From a candidate division WOR-3 bacterium (GTDB lineage: Bacteria > Hydrothermota > Tepidihabitantia > SM23-42 > JAOAFX01), in NCBI GenBank assembly GCA_039802205.1, contig JBDRWD010000015.1:1-46081 (forward strand): a stretch of DNA of 46,081 nt, in the 5' to 3' direction. The notes under the pieces were generated by a model. The model saw only the letters and a program-made list of their open reading frames with translations. It made no database searches and was not told where the DNA came from. Of this stretch, positions 8,676 through 18,487 are shown in pieces (positions within the stretch are counted from its first letter, which is position 1; the number at the start of each line of letters is the position of its first letter). The translations under genes were made by a program, and so were the position numbers.

Positions 8676-9112
8676 AACTGAGTGAATTAAGACCCAAACC
8701 AGGCAGTACCCATAAAAAGAAAAGAAGAGGTTGTGGACCGGGTTCGGGCCATGGGAAGACTTCCTGCCGGGGGCATAAGGGTCACAAGCAGCGTTCGGGT
8801 TATCGAGTTAAGATGGGATTTGAAGGCGGACAAATGCCACTTACCCGGCGGCTACCCAAAAGAGGTTTTAGAAATTTCACCAAAGAAGAATATGAAATAG
8901 TAAATCTTTTCCAGCTGGCGAGATTCCCGGCAAATACCGAAATCACCCCAGAGTTTTTGAAAACCCAGGGATTGATAAAGGGCGACGATAAGTTAAAAAT
9001 TCTGAGCCAAGGCAATATTGATAAGCCCCTTGTGGTAAAAGCCCATGCGATCTCTAAAAAGGCTGAAGAAAAAATAGTCTCAGCCGGGGGCAGGGTGGAG
9101 TTAATATCATGA
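8672..9112 (+). CDS. rplO: 50S ribosomal protein L15
   Basis: 146 residues. The Gly/Lys-rich N-terminal extension ([18 protein letters not shown]) threads into 23S rRNA. The L15 signature near the C-terminus includes [18 protein letters not shown]. It overlaps rpmD and secY by 4 nt each (ATGA), indicating coupled translation. Confidence 0.97.
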   Translation: MKLSELRPKPGSTHKKKRRGCGPGSGHGKTSCRGHKGHKQRSGYRVKMGFEGGQMPLTRRLPKRGFRNFTKEEYEIVNLFQLARFPANTEITPEFLKTQGLIKGDDKLKILSQGNIDKPLVVKAHAISKKAEEKIVSAGGRVELIS

Positions 9113-10422
9113 TTTCAACCTTCCAGAATATCTTAAAAGTTCCGGACCTTAAAAAGAAACTCTTGTTCACACTGGGAGCCGTCTGTATTTACCGGCTTGG
9201 TGCCCATATCCCTCTACCCGGAATAAATGTTCAAGCACTGGGACTACTTATGCAGCAACTGAAACAGCAAGGTTCATTATTCGGAATGTATGATATATTT
9301 GTTGGGGGTGCCTTATCGCGGGCGGCGATACTATTTTTGGGGGTAATGCCCTATATCTCGGCATCAATTATTTTCCAGCTTCTCGGATCGGTTTTTCCCC
9401 AGATTGAAAAATTGCAGCGGGATCAGGCGGGAAGGAGAAAGATCACCCAATACACCCGATATTTGACAGTAGGACTTGCAGCGTTTCAAGCCTTTGGAAT
9501 TGCTGCTTATCTTGAGATGCAGAAATTCCCAACCGCCTCTGGGGTGGTACCAATTGTCTATGAACCAGGGTGGATGTTCCGGTTCTCTTCGGTCCTCACC
9601 TTAACTTGTGGGGCGATATTTGCCATGTGGGTGGGTGAACAGATTACTGAGAAAGGCATCGGTAACGGTATCTCGTTCCTCATTTTTATCGGTTGCCTGG
9701 AAGAATATCCAATTTACTTTCTCCGTACCGCCCAGCTCGTGGCAACTCAGGGGCTTTCGGTCTTTCATCTTTTGATAATCATTGTGATAATGATCTTGAT
9801 CGTTGCCGCAGTCATTGTGATGACCCAGGCGACACGGCGTATTCCCATCCAGTACCCTAAAAGGGTGATTGGACGAAGAATGTATGGAGGGCAGTCGACA
9901 TTTTTACCTTTGCGGGTCAATACTGCAGGAGTAATACCGATAATTTTTGCACAATCGCTCGTTGTATTTCCAAGCACGGTTGCCGCTTATGTGCCCAATC
10001 TCAAATATTTAGCCGAATTATTTCGACCCGGGCATTGGGCTTACGATATCATATTTTTTATCCTTATCGTTTTCTTCACCTATTTTTATACATCCATTGT
10101 CTTCAACCCTAATGAACTGGCAGAAAACATGAAACGTTACGGTGGATTTATTCCCGGGATAAGACCAGGACAGAAGACAGCGGATTATGTAGACAGTGTC
10201 CTATCGCGGATAACATTACCTGGTGCATTATTTTTAGGGTTTATTGCCCTCATTCCCTGGTATCTAATGAGCTATCTTAAAGTACCATTTTACTTTGGCG
10301 GCACGACGTTGCTCATTATTGTTGGCGTTGCCCTTGATACAGTGCAACAGATTGAATCTCAGCTTTTGATGTATCACTATGAGGGATTTATGAAGAGAGG
10401 CAGGATTCGGGGGCGGAGATGA
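9109..10422 (+). CDS. secY: Protein translocase subunit SecY
   Basis: 437 residues with ten predicted membrane segments: the channel of the Sec translocon. Recognised by [12 protein letters not shown] (TM1 region), the plug-region glycines, [15 protein letters not shown] and the C-terminal [22 protein letters not shown] block. It overlaps rplO and adk by ATGA junctions. Pairs functionally with the lepB signal peptidase at 29209. Confidence 0.98.
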   Translation: MISTFQNILKVPDLKKKLLFTLGAVCIYRLGAHIPLPGINVQALGLLMQQLKQQGSLFGMYDIFVGGALSRAAILFLGVMPYISASIIFQLLGSVFPQIEKLQRDQAGRRKITQYTRYLTVGLAAFQAFGIAAYLEMQKFPTASGVVPIVYEPGWMFRFSSVLTLTCGAIFAMWVGEQITEKGIGNGISFLIFIGCLEEYPIYFLRTAQLVATQGLSVFHLLIIIVIMILIVAAVIVMTQATRRIPIQYPKRVIGRRMYGGQSTFLPLRVNTAGVIPIIFAQSLVVFPSTVAAYVPNLKYLAELFRPGHWAYDIIFFILIVFFTYFYTSIVFNPNELAENMKRYGGFIPGIRPGQKTADYVDSVLSRITLPGALFLGFIALIPWYLMSYLKVPFYFGGTTLLIIVGVALDTVQQIESQLLMYHYEGFMKRGRIRGRR

Positions 10423-11069
10423 TGATATTTCTCTTTGGCCCTCCTGGTGTGGGTAAAGGGACCCAAGCAGATCTGTTAGTGGAACGCTATAACTTTAAGA
10501 AGTTTTCTATAGGAGATGTATTGAGGGAAGAAGTAGCAATTGGTAGCGCACTGGGTAAGAAAGTGGAGAGTTACATGAAAAATGGCCTTTTGGCACCGGA
10601 TGATATTATCCTGGAGATTGTTGATGATTTCATCAAAGAAAATTTAAAAGAAAAGCTGCTATTTGATGGTTTTCCGCGTAACCTTAACCAGGCGATAGAA
10701 TTAGAGAAACTGCTTGCCCGCTATAATCGAAAAATAGACCTGGCGCTTGAATTTTACCTGGAGCGCAATGAATTGATAAAACGATTATTAGGTCGTCTCT
10801 ACTGCCCGAAATGCGGGGCAGTTTATAATGAAATCACCAATCCCCCAAAGATTGCTGGTCATTGTGATAACTGTGGGAGTGTTCTGGAAAAGAGGAAAGA
10901 TGACAATATCGAAACCATTAATAATCGGCTCAAGATTTATGAGGAAATGACAAAACCTCTGAGTGATTATTACCGCTCACTCGGTGTGTTGGTGACGATT
11001 GATGCAGCGGGAAAAAGGGAAGAAGTGCATAAACAGATAGTTAGGGTTCTGGATGGGTATATTAAATGA
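10419..11069 (+). CDS. adk: Adenylate kinase with zinc-binding LID
   Basis: 216 residues. Converts AMP plus ATP to two ADP. The P-loop FGPPGVGKGTQ is at residues 6-16 and DGFPRN near residue 87. The LID carries CPKCGAVYNE...CDNCG, a four-Cys zinc site typical of Gram-positive and many thermophilic enzymes. It overlaps secY by 4 nt; a second ATG at 10422 is equally possible. The map gene starts within its last codons. Confidence 0.97.
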   Translation: MMIFLFGPPGVGKGTQADLLVERYNFKKFSIGDVLREEVAIGSALGKKVESYMKNGLLAPDDIILEIVDDFIKENLKEKLLFDGFPRNLNQAIELEKLLARYNRKIDLALEFYLERNELIKRLLGRLYCPKCGAVYNEITNPPKIAGHCDNCGSVLEKRKDDNIETINNRLKIYEEMTKPLSDYYRSLGVLVTIDAAGKREEVHKQIVRVLDGYIK

Positions 11070-11805
11070 TGAAGGGATTAAGAATGTTATCCTTGCTGGT
11101 GAAATTATCCATAGGATATTCAAAACGATTGAAAATATGGAACTGAAGGGTATGAAGACTGTGGAATTGAATGATGTGATTCATAAGATGATAATCGAGC
11201 ATAATGGCCAACCAGCGTTTCTCAACTATCGAGGTTTTCCCAAGAGTGCCTGCATATCCATTAATGATGAGGTCGTTCATGGTATTCCGGACAATCGGGT
11301 TATCAAAGAAGGAGATTTGGTAAAAGTAGATATTGGGGTTAATTATGGGGGTTATATTGCGGACGCAGCCCGGACTTTTATCATTGGTTCGGTCACCGAA
11401 GCGGTAGCACGATTCGTCAGGCTTACGAAAGAGGCTCTGAAAAAGGGAATTGAAAAAGCTCGAGCCGGAAATCGTGTCTCTCATATTTCGCGTGCGATCC
11501 AGGAATTTGTTGAAGCGAATGGCTACAGTGTCGTCCGAGAGCTCACCGGTCATGGAGTAGGCCGTTCATTACATGAAGAACCGATGATTCCCAATTTTGT
11601 TGCTCCAGGACCTGACCCGGAAATCCGGTGTGGGATGGCATTGGCAATTGAACCGATGACGAATATGGGAGGTTTCGAAGTGAAGACAGCTAAAAACGGC
11701 TGGACGATTCTGACCCGGGATGGTTCGTTATCTTGCCATTTTGAGGATACCATTATTATATTAAAAAGGGGTTTTTTAAATGCGACAAGGGTAGCGGAGG
11801 GTTGA
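11053..11805 (+). CDS. map: Methionine aminopeptidase, type I
   Basis: 250 residues. Removes N-terminal Met from nascent proteins. All five metal ligands are visible in order: D in VKVDIG, D in [10 protein letters not shown] in ELTGHGVG, E in LAIEPM and E in CHFEDT. It overlaps adk by 17 nt. Order secY-adk-map-infA is the classic spc-operon tail. Confidence 0.97.
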   Translation: MGILNDEGIKNVILAGEIIHRIFKTIENMELKGMKTVELNDVIHKMIIEHNGQPAFLNYRGFPKSACISINDEVVHGIPDNRVIKEGDLVKVDIGVNYGGYIADAARTFIIGSVTEAVARFVRLTKEALKKGIEKARAGNRVSHISRAIQEFVEANGYSVVRELTGHGVGRSLHEEPMIPNFVAPGPDPEIRCGMALAIEPMTNMGGFEVKTAKNGWTILTRDGSLSCHFEDTIIILKRGFLNATRVAEG

Positions 11806-11806
11806 T

Positions 11807-12025
11807 ATGGCAAGAAAAGATTTGATTCAGACCGAAGGCACAATAATTGAAACTTTACCCAATGCGATGTTCAGGGTTGAACTTGATAATGGACATAAGG
11901 TTTTAGCCCATGTTTCTGGTAAGATGCGTATGAGCTATATAAAGATTTTACCTGGCGATCGGGTGTTGCTTGAATTATCACCCTATGACCTTTCAAGAGG
12001 AAGAATCGTCTGGCGTTATAAATGA
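11807..12025 (+). CDS. infA: Translation initiation factor IF-1
   Basis: 72 residues, a single OB fold of standard length. Typical pattern: [32 protein letters not shown], then [23 protein letters not shown]. It binds the ribosomal A site during initiation. One base separates it from map. Confidence 0.98.
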   Translation: MARKDLIQTEGTIIETLPNAMFRVELDNGHKVLAHVSGKMRMSYIKILPGDRVLLELSPYDLSRGRIVWRYK

Positions 12026-12053
12026 TGGGATATTTACAGATCAAAGGAGAATA

Positions 12054-12167
12054 ATGAAAGTGAAATCATCAATTAAAAAGCGATGCATAAATTGCCGGGT
12101 GGTAAAAAGAAAAGGGGTGGTAAGGATTGTTTGTAAAGACCCCCGGCACAAACAACGTCAGGGTTAG
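12054..12167 (+). CDS. rpmJ: 50S ribosomal protein L36
   Basis: 37 residues, exactly L36 size: [21 protein letters not shown] then [15 protein letters not shown]. The CxxC...C...H zinc ligands are all present. ATG at 12054 follows an AAAGGAGA site; longer readings upstream are not supported. Confidence 0.96.
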   Translation: MKVKSSIKKRCINCRVVKRKGVVRIVCKDPRHKQRQG

Positions 12168-12186
12168 TTTTTAAATAAGGAGGTTT

Positions 12187-12570
12187 ATGCCGAGGATTGC
12201 GGGTGTGGATTTACCGTTAAACAAAAAAGTAGAATATGGTTTAACCGCAATTTATGGGATTGGTTTGCCCACCGCTCAACAAATTGTTTTGAGATGTGGA
12301 ATAGATAGGACCAAGAAGGTAAAAGATCTCACTGAGGAAGAAGTAACAAAGATAAGGAAATTGATTGAGAGTGAGTATAAGGTGGAAGGGGCATTGCGGG
12401 CGGAAGTTGCGGCAAACATAAAGCGGTTGATTGATATTGGCTGTTATCGAGGAATAAGGCACAAGGTCGGGCTTCCGGTTCGGGGACAGCGGACACGCAC
12501 CAATGCTCGGACACGTAAAGGGAAGAGAAAGACAGTGGCGGTAAGTAAAGGGACAGGAGAAAAGAAATGA
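12187..12570 (+). CDS. rpsM: 30S ribosomal protein S13
   Basis: 127 residues. Head protein of the small subunit that contacts P-site tRNA and L5. Starts [25 protein letters not shown] and ends with the basic [17 protein letters not shown] tail. A ribosome binding site AAGGAGG precedes it. It overlaps rpsK by 4 nt. Confidence 0.98.
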   Translation: MPRIAGVDLPLNKKVEYGLTAIYGIGLPTAQQIVLRCGIDRTKKVKDLTEEEVTKIRKLIESEYKVEGALRAEVAANIKRLIDIGCYRGIRHKVGLPVRGQRTRTNARTRKGKRKTVAVSKGTGEKK

Positions 12571-12953
12571 AGAAAAAGGGATTAAGGAAAAAGAAGGTGC
12601 AAAAGGCCGAGTTAACGGGCATTGCCAACATATTTGCGAGTTTCAACAATACGATTGTTACCATCTGTGATAATCAGGGGAATACGCTCTGCTGGTCAAG
12701 CGCGGGTCGGGTAGGTTTCAAGGGGACAAAAAAGGGGACTGCGTATGCCGCGCAGCAGTGCGCAACGGCTGCGGCAAAAGAGGCACTGGCGATGGGTATT
12801 AAAAAAGTCGAGGTTAGAATCAAGGGTCCAGGTCCAGGACGGGAGGCTGCGGTTCGCACGCTCCAGACCGTTGGACTGACGATTACCGCCATAAAAGATG
12901 TTACACCTCTGCCTCACAACGGTTGTCGTCCACCGAGAAGAAGGAGGGTATAA
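12567..12953 (+). CDS. rpsK: 30S ribosomal protein S11
   Basis: 128 residues. Platform protein near the E site. Recognised by [36 protein letters not shown] and the C-terminal [16 protein letters not shown]. It overlaps rpsM by 4 nt and abuts rpsD directly. Confidence 0.98.
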   Translation: MKKKGLRKKKVQKAELTGIANIFASFNNTIVTICDNQGNTLCWSSAGRVGFKGTKKGTAYAAQQCATAAAKEALAMGIKKVEVRIKGPGPGREAAVRTLQTVGLTITAIKDVTPLPHNGCRPPRRRRV

Positions 12954-13583
12954 GTGGCACGTTATATCGGTCCCAAATGTAAAATCTGCCGCCGGGAAGG
13001 TGAAAAATTGTTTTTACGCGGTAGCCGTTGCTACACTGATAAATGCTCCTTTACCCGTCGAGGATATCCACCTGGACAGCATGGGAAGGCAGGAAGACGC
13101 AAGTTGACTTCTTATGCCACACAATTGAGAGAGAAGCAGAAAGTTAAAGCAATCTATGGTGTTTTGGAAGCCCAATTTAGGAGATTCTTCGAAGAGGCAA
13201 CGCGTATGCCGGGGGCTACCGGTGAAAATCTCTTAATCCTTCTCGAACGGAGGTTGGATAATGTAGTTTATCAACTTGGTTTTGCATCCTCAAGAACTCA
13301 GGCACGGCAAATCGTCCGCCACGGCCACATTTTGGTGGATGGCAAAAAGGTTGATATTCCCAGTTATTTGGTAAAACCCAATCAGGTTATTTCGCTTGTA
13401 GAAAAGATGCGTACAAATCCAGGTGTGAAAAGGGCTTTGGAAGAAAGGGATCCTGAAAAAATTGTCGGCTGGTTAAAACTGAATAAAGAAAATATGACCG
13501 GAACAGTGCTGCGCCTTCCAAAAAGGGAAGATATCACAATTCCGATACAGGAAAATTTAATTGTTGAATTGTATTCTAAATAA
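12954..13583 (+). CDS. rpsD: 30S ribosomal protein S4
   Basis: 209 residues with a GTG start 8 nt after AGGAGG. The N-terminus carries a zinc-type Cys set (CKIC...CYTDKC), so this is the C+ form. The S4 RNA-binding domain spans roughly residues 98-160 ([22 protein letters not shown]...). Primary 16S rRNA binder. Confidence 0.97.
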   Translation: MARYIGPKCKICRREGEKLFLRGSRCYTDKCSFTRRGYPPGQHGKAGRRKLTSYATQLREKQKVKAIYGVLEAQFRRFFEEATRMPGATGENLLILLERRLDNVVYQLGFASSRTQARQIVRHGHILVDGKKVDIPSYLVKPNQVISLVEKMRTNPGVKRALEERDPEKIVGWLKLNKENMTGTVLRLPKREDITIPIQENLIVELYSK

Positions 13584-13591
13584 GGAGTAAT

Positions 13592-14662
13592 ATGGTTTTG
13601 AAACCTCTTGTAATGCCAAAGGCAATAGAAATTGATAAAGAAACCGCATCGGATGTTTTTTGTCGGTTTATAATTTCTCCCTTGGAAAGGGGATATGGAA
13701 TTACGATCGGCAATGCGTTGAGAAGGGTACTCTTATCTTCAATCCAAGGTGCTGCAATCACCAATGTGAGAATTAGTAATGTAACCCAAGAGTTTTCTAC
13801 GATTCCCGGGGTATACGAAGATGTTGTGGAGATAATATTAAATCTCAAAAAAATTCGGGTAAAATTAATCGGTGACCACCCTGCCACTTTAGTGCTGAAA
13901 GTAAAAGGTAAGAAAGATTACTATGCTGAAGATATTGAGAAAAATCCTAATGTGATTATTACTAACCCTAAACAAAAGATTTTGACGGTGACTGATGCCA
14001 AGACGAATTTCACGATGGAGATGACCGTGGAGAGCGGTAGAGGTTATGTGCCGGCTGAGTTTTTAAAGAAACCCGATATGCCGGTAGGCACGATATACAT
14101 TGATGCAATTTTTTCACCGGTGCTTTCCGTGAATTTTGATGTCCGTAATACACGCGTGGGCACCAAAACCGATTACGATCACCTGGTTCTGGAAGTCAAG
14201 ACTGATGGAACGATTACCCCGGTGGAAGCAATTGTAGAAGCCGCCAGTTTGCTCCGGCACCATCTGGCATTTTTTGTGGAACTGGGTAAACCCTTAATGA
14301 CACTTGATGATGCTACCTTGAAGACTATTGATGAACTGCGCACCAATATCAACAAAAGAGGTTATCAACTTTATGTAGAACCTTTATTTACCTCCCGCGA
14401 ACAACTGGATGCAGAACACCGAAGGATTCGTGATATCCTGAAACGGAGTATTGATGAACTAGAGATTTCGGTGCGGACTTCCAATTGTCTGAAAAATAAA
14501 AACATCAAAACCATCGGTGATCTGGTGCGTAAAAGCGGCAAAGAGTTGTTGACCTACGACAATTTTGGTCGCAAATCCCTGAAGGAGCTGGAGAAGATAC
14601 TTCACAGTATGGGTTTACATCTGGAAATGGATGTAGATAAGTATTTGAAAGAAGATATTTAA
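13592..14662 (+). CDS. rpoA: RNA polymerase subunit alpha
   Basis: 356 residues, a little longer than the common 315-330. The N-terminal dimerisation domain shows ISPLERGYGITIGNALRRVLLSS. The C-terminal helix-hairpin-helix domain (about residues 285-345) shows VRTSNCLKNKNIKTIGDLV and GRKSLKELEKIL, with the Arg and Asn that touch DNA upstream elements. Starts 8 nt after rpsD behind AAGGAG. Confidence 0.98.
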   Translation: MVLKPLVMPKAIEIDKETASDVFCRFIISPLERGYGITIGNALRRVLLSSIQGAAITNVRISNVTQEFSTIPGVYEDVVEIILNLKKIRVKLIGDHPATLVLKVKGKKDYYAEDIEKNPNVIITNPKQKILTVTDAKTNFTMEMTVESGRGYVPAEFLKKPDMPVGTIYIDAIFSPVLSVNFDVRNTRVGTKTDYDHLVLEVKTDGTITPVEAIVEAASLLRHHLAFFVELGKPLMTLDDATLKTIDELRTNINKRGYQLYVEPLFTSREQLDAEHRRIRDILKRSIDELEISVRTSNCLKNKNIKTIGDLVRKSGKELLTYDNFGRKSLKELEKILHSMGLHLEMDVDKYLKEDI

Positions 14663-14685
14663 CGAGGTAAGAATAGGGAGCGAGA

Positions 14686-15261
14686 ATGAGACACGGTAAG
14701 AAGATAAAAAAATTAGGCCGGAAAAAGGCACACCGTCTAGCTCTTTTGAAAAACCTTTGTCGTGCTCTTTTTATATTTGAAAAGATAAAAACAACCCTGC
14801 CTAAAGCAAAAGAAGCCCGTCGGCTTGCCGAGCATATTATTGAATATGCAAAGAAGAATACCCTTGCGGCGCGTCGCTTCATTTATCGCTTTATTCCCGA
14901 CCACAAACTGGTTAAAATTATCTGTGAGGATATCGCACCCAAATTCGCCAACCGGGTTGGGGGCTATACCCGGATTTATAGACTGGGACCTCGGCTGGGC
15001 GATGGGGCAGAGATGGCGGTTCTGGAATTGACCGAAAAGAGTGAGCCGGAAAAGATCGATCAGCGACGAAAACTGATCGAACGCAGGGTGTTACCGGAAG
15101 AAAAGAAAATTGCCAAGGAGAAAAAAGAGAAACCCAAAAAAGAAAAGAAAGAGAAGAAACCTCCGGAACCAAAACCAAGGATTGAAAAGAAAACAAAAAA
15201 GCAGAAAAAAGAGATCGCCAAAAAAGAAAAGAAGCAGAAAAAAGCCAAGAAAAAGAAATAA
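14686..15261 (+). CDS. rplQ: 50S ribosomal protein L17 with long Lys-rich tail
   Basis: 191 residues against about 115-130 for most L17. Residues 1-125 are a normal L17 (MRHGKKIKKLGRKKAHRLALL at the N-terminus, GGYTRIYRLGPRLGDGAEMAVLEL at the end of the core). The remaining 65 or so residues are Lys/Glu/Pro-rich and low complexity, probably disordered and RNA-binding. Last ribosomal gene of the superoperon. Confidence 0.96.
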   Translation: MRHGKKIKKLGRKKAHRLALLKNLCRALFIFEKIKTTLPKAKEARRLAEHIIEYAKKNTLAARRFIYRFIPDHKLVKIICEDIAPKFANRVGGYTRIYRLGPRLGDGAEMAVLELTEKSEPEKIDQRRKLIERRVLPEEKKIAKEKKEKPKKEKKEKKPPEPKPRIEKKTKKQKKEIAKKEKKQKKAKKKK

Positions 15262-15292
15262 CCAGTTATAAAACGCACTTTCAGAGTAATTG

Positions 15293-16288
15293 ATGACCAC
15301 CCTGGGTATTGAAACTTCGTGTGATGAGACATCAATCGGCATTATCAAGGGTAATAAACTTCTTGCCAATATTGTTTCTTCCCAGATTGCCCACACCCGA
15401 TTCGGGGGAGTGGTGCCGGAACTTGCTGCCCGAAATCATATCAAGATATTATTGCCCCTTATTAAAATTGCTCTTGAAACTGCTGGAATTGAACTTGATA
15501 AAATTGATTTAATAGCTGCAACGCGTGGTCCGGGACTGTTGGGTTCGCTACTCACCGGACTTTCCTTTGCCAAGTCATTAGCCATTGGCTTGAAAAAGCC
15601 ATTCATCGGTGTGAATCATCTGGAAGGACATATTTACAGCTTATTTCTTGAAAAAGAAAAACCTGAATATCCATATTTGGTATTGCTGGTATCGGGCGGA
15701 CATACTGAACTTATCTATGTCAAAAAAGAATTTAAATATCAAACGCTGGGGCGAACCCTTGACGATGCTGGTGGCGAGGCATTTGACAAAGTGGCAAAGA
15801 TGTTGGGATTACCCTATCCTGGCGGACCTTATATTGAGAAACTGGCAAAAGAAGGCAATAAAAATAAAATTAAATTTCCTGTTCCCAAACCTCAGGGATT
15901 TAATTTTAGCTATGCTGGTCTGAAGACAGCAGTATTATATTATTTGAGGGATAACCCTGATTACCGGGCCCACGATGTTGCCGCTGCATTCCAGGAAACG
16001 GCTCTGGAACATCTGGTTCAGGTTTCAAAGCGGGCGATTGAATATACCAAGGTAAAACATTTTGGAATAGTCGGGGGGGTTTCCGTGAATAGTAGATTAA
16101 AAGAGAAATTCCAGGAATTGACAGAACTTCTGGGGGTTAGACTTTTAATTCCTGATCTCCAATTCTGCACTGATAATGGTGCCATGATTGCACTTGCGGG
16201 TAGATGCCGGTATGAAAAATTTGGTCCTTCTGATTTATCAATTGATGCTGTTGCTCGCGAACCCCTGGAGATGATTAGTAGAAAGTGA
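15293..16288 (+). CDS. tsaD: tRNA threonylcarbamoyladenosine synthesis protein TsaD
   Basis: 331 residues. Transfers the threonylcarbamoyl group to A37 of ANN-decoding tRNAs with TsaB and TsaE. ASKHA-fold signatures: LGIETSCDETS at the N-terminus, the HxxxH metal site in VNHLEGH, VSGGHTEL, and DNGAMIALAG near the C-terminus. ATG at 15293 is chosen over the adjacent TTG at 15290. Only 31 nt follow rplQ, so it is probably the last gene of the superoperon. Confidence 0.97.
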   Translation: MTTLGIETSCDETSIGIIKGNKLLANIVSSQIAHTRFGGVVPELAARNHIKILLPLIKIALETAGIELDKIDLIAATRGPGLLGSLLTGLSFAKSLAIGLKKPFIGVNHLEGHIYSLFLEKEKPEYPYLVLLVSGGHTELIYVKKEFKYQTLGRTLDDAGGEAFDKVAKMLGLPYPGGPYIEKLAKEGNKNKIKFPVPKPQGFNFSYAGLKTAVLYYLRDNPDYRAHDVAAAFQETALEHLVQVSKRAIEYTKVKHFGIVGGVSVNSRLKEKFQELTELLGVRLLIPDLQFCTDNGAMIALAGRCRYEKFGPSDLSIDAVAREPLEMISRK

Positions 16289-16289
16289 A

Positions 16290-16531
16290 GGGGTCAAATC
16301 TCTACCTTCATTTCGCACCTTGCTTCTACTTCAGTATCACATTTGTGCAAATTAACATCTCTATCCATCCGCTTCCGCAGCCGCCGCAATAAATAAACCG
16401 CACCACAACCTGAAGAAGATTAATAAACTGTGTTATGAAATTGAATCCTTAATGCCCGTGCCATAATGTTATACTATTCAAAATAACATTTCTTGTGAAA
16501 AGAATAATGTAGAATGTAGAAATTTGACCCC
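16290..16531 (-). mobile_element. Miniature inverted-repeat element derived from a REP-type (Y1) transposase
   Basis: Terminal inverted repeats of 20 nt (16290-16309 and 16512-16531) match at 18 of 20 positions; the outer end is GGGGTCAAAT. Inside the right end, on the minus strand, a 14-codon frame (16464-16420) encodes MARALRIQFHNTVY and then stops. That peptide resembles the usual N-terminus of RAYT/IS200-type Y1 transposases (MARPLRI...VYHV). The rest of the transposase is missing, so this looks like an internally deleted, non-autonomous copy. Confidence 0.65.
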
Positions 16532-16887
16532 ATTCCTAAGCCATTCCACTTCTTGATCTGGGTTTTGGCGGTGCTGGTGGCAGAGATTCGTTTTTACATT
16601 GATACGTTCGTATGTCTAACGGATGCGGAGTATGAGGTTTCGAAAGAGTTGATGCTGTTGATTTCCACCTTGTATAATTATTTTATTCCCAAGGTGATGT
16701 TACAGAAAAAGGATAATCCAATTACAGAAAAACTTGACCGAGTGTAGAGGAAGAGATGTAATCGCCTAAGGAGAGAGAATGATTAATTCAATTTTAAAAC
16801 TATCCTCTTATTCGCCTGAGAATCTCAATTTAATTTGGGTAAGATTTTATTTTGATGAAGACAGTGCGAAAAGTTAACCGGCAAGCA

Positions 16888-16915
16888 TTGACAAACCTTT
16901 AAATCTATGTATAAT
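16888..16915 (+). promoter_or_regulatory. Promoter of the FAD oxidoreductase gene
   Basis: TTGACA (16888-16893), 16-nt spacer, TATAAT (16910-16915). The ATG lies 8 nt after the -10 box with no room for a Shine-Dalgarno sequence, predicting a nearly leaderless mRNA. Confidence 0.85.
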
Positions 16916-16923
16916 TGCCCAGT

Positions 16924-18057
16924 ATGAAAAATTTATATGATGTTCTGGTTATCGGAGGAGGTCCGGTTGGTTCCTACGCTGCCCGTTTACTTGCCGAGAA
17001 GGGTTTCACAGTGTGTGTCCTGGAGCAGAAAGAAAAGGTTGGGGAAGGGGTTATCTGCACAGGTGTAATCAGTAAAGAATGTTTTGAAAAGTTTGGATTG
17101 CCGAGAGAGGCGATCCTTAAAGAAATAAAATCCCTTATCTTTATCTCCCCCAATGACCAGCATTTAGAGTATATCGTTCCTTATCCTCTTGCCTATGTGA
17201 TTAATCGCGAATTGTTTGATCACCTTTTGGCGGCCCAGGCCCAAAAAAGTGGTGCCCAATTTAAACTCGGTGTCTATGCCCGCGAGATAACCGAACATAA
17301 AAGATACTATCGGGTTACCGCCGATGGTAATGAATTCTATGCAAAATTTGTTATCATTGCTACAGGTGTGAATTATCGGTTTCAGAAAAGATTGGGTTTA
17401 GGAACCCCTCCACGTTTTCTTTATGGATCTCAAGTCGTTCTGCACCAGAAGAAGGATGTGGACAGTAATATTGAGATTTATCTGGGCCAAAGATATTGTC
17501 CGGGTTCTTTTGCCTGGGTTGTTCCAGTGGATAAAAACTTGTTCCGCATTGGAACGATCCTTTCAATCAAAGGTAAGGAGTATTTAAAAAGATTCATTGA
17601 GGAACGATTGGGTTATGATGGGGTCTTAATGACACAACAAATAGAGTCTAAATCGATTGCCCATGGTGCGTTGAAAAGAAGTGTTCAGGGGAAAATTTTG
17701 GTGGTTGGTGAGGCGGCTGGTCAGGTGAAGACTACAACAGGCGGAGGAATCTTCACGGGCCTTTTATGTGCGGAGATCGCAATCGACTATCTGACTTCAG
17801 GTTTAAAATATGGTAAGCCCCTTGATGAATATGATGTTACCTGGCGTTCGCTTCTTTCCGTGGAGTTAGATATAGGAAGGCGTATCCGATCTTTAGCCTC
17901 AAAGATTAATGATAAAACCATCGAACGTTTATTCAGTTTTGTAAAGCATAATCGTTTCTGGATTGATCTTGTCCTCCCCAAAATTAACTTTGATTTCCAT
18001 TCCGATTTACTTAATTTCTGTTTAAAAAGTTTTTCTCATCTGCTTAAGATTACTTGA
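16924..18057 (+). CDS. Geranylgeranyl-reductase-family FAD oxidoreductase
   Basis: 377 residues from ATG 16924. An N-terminal dinucleotide-binding motif VIGGGPVGSYAARLLAEKG (residues 9-27) binds FAD, followed by EGVICTGVIS. A second FAD motif ILVVGEAAGQVKTTTGGGI lies near residue 260. This is the GGR/FixC-like group, which reduces isoprenoid chains or moves electrons to and from quinones. Substrate cannot be told here. A few other enzymes in this window are electron carriers: HdrB/HdrC follow directly, though under their own promoter. The start is nearly leaderless. Confidence 0.8.
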   Translation: MKNLYDVLVIGGGPVGSYAARLLAEKGFTVCVLEQKEKVGEGVICTGVISKECFEKFGLPREAILKEIKSLIFISPNDQHLEYIVPYPLAYVINRELFDHLLAAQAQKSGAQFKLGVYAREITEHKRYYRVTADGNEFYAKFVIIATGVNYRFQKRLGLGTPPRFLYGSQVVLHQKKDVDSNIEIYLGQRYCPGSFAWVVPVDKNLFRIGTILSIKGKEYLKRFIEERLGYDGVLMTQQIESKSIAHGALKRSVQGKILVVGEAAGQVKTTTGGGIFTGLLCAEIAIDYLTSGLKYGKPLDEYDVTWRSLLSVELDIGRRIRSLASKINDKTIERLFSFVKHNRFWIDLVLPKINFDFHSDLLNFCLKSFSHLLKIT

Positions 18058-18081
18058 CAACCAAGGAATTTTAAATATAAT
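18054..18081 (+). promoter_or_regulatory. Promoter of the hdrC-hdrB-rpsF-ssb-rpsR-rplI unit
   Basis: TTGACA (18054-18059), 16-nt spacer, TATAAT (18076-18081). The hdrC ATG lies 8 nt after the -10 box, so the transcript should be nearly leaderless. The -35 box overlaps the stop codon of the upstream FAD gene. Confidence 0.85.
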
Positions 18082-18089
18082 CATATACT

Positions 18090-18485
18090 ATGAGAAAACT
18101 ATCAAGGGATGAGGATTTTATTTTGAGAATCCAGGAAATAAGTCAACAGAATATTGCTGATTGTTATCAATGTGGACGGTGCACTGCTGGTTGCCCATTC
18201 GCTGAGTTCATGGATGAACCACCTAACCGGATAATCAGGTATCTTCAATTAGGTTTAAAGGATGAGGTGCTTAAGGCACAAGGTCCATGGTTTTGTGCTG
18301 CTTGTTTGGTTTGCGAGACGCGGTGTCCCCGCGGTGTTGATATCCCGAGGATAATGGAGGCTGTGAGGACGATACATCTCCGTTCGAAAGAACAACTTCT
18401 GGACATTGACCGTATTGATAAGAAAATCTTAGAGGAGGCTCATCCGCTTGTTTTGATGAGTGCCCTCTACAAATATTCCTACTGA
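18090..18485 (+). CDS. hdrC: HdrC-like iron-sulfur protein
   Basis: 131 residues. Two 4Fe-4S sites: CYQCGRCTAGCP near residue 25 and CAACLVCETRCPRG near residue 69, the spacing of heterodisulfide reductase subunit C. HdrC relays electrons to HdrB. No HdrA flavoprotein is adjacent, so the electron donor is unknown. Two bases separate its stop codon from the hdrB start. Confidence 0.88.
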   Translation: MRKLSRDEDFILRIQEISQQNIADCYQCGRCTAGCPFAEFMDEPPNRIIRYLQLGLKDEVLKAQGPWFCAACLVCETRCPRGVDIPRIMEAVRTIHLRSKEQLLDIDRIDKKILEEAHPLVLMSALYKYSY

Positions 18486-18487
18486 CC

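Larger units (their letters stand above)
16289..16923. other. 635-bp intergenic region with a miniature mobile element
   Basis: No intact gene. The left part is a 242-bp inverted-repeat element (16290-16531). The right part (16532-16887) has a 64-codon plus-strand open frame (16553-16747) of unknown nature, without a ribosome binding site or known motif. The promoter for the FAD oxidoreductase sits at the right end. Confidence 0.5.

Noticed and set aside
16553-16747. 64-codon open frame after the miniature element
   Set aside because: No ribosome binding site or family pattern; not supported as a gene.
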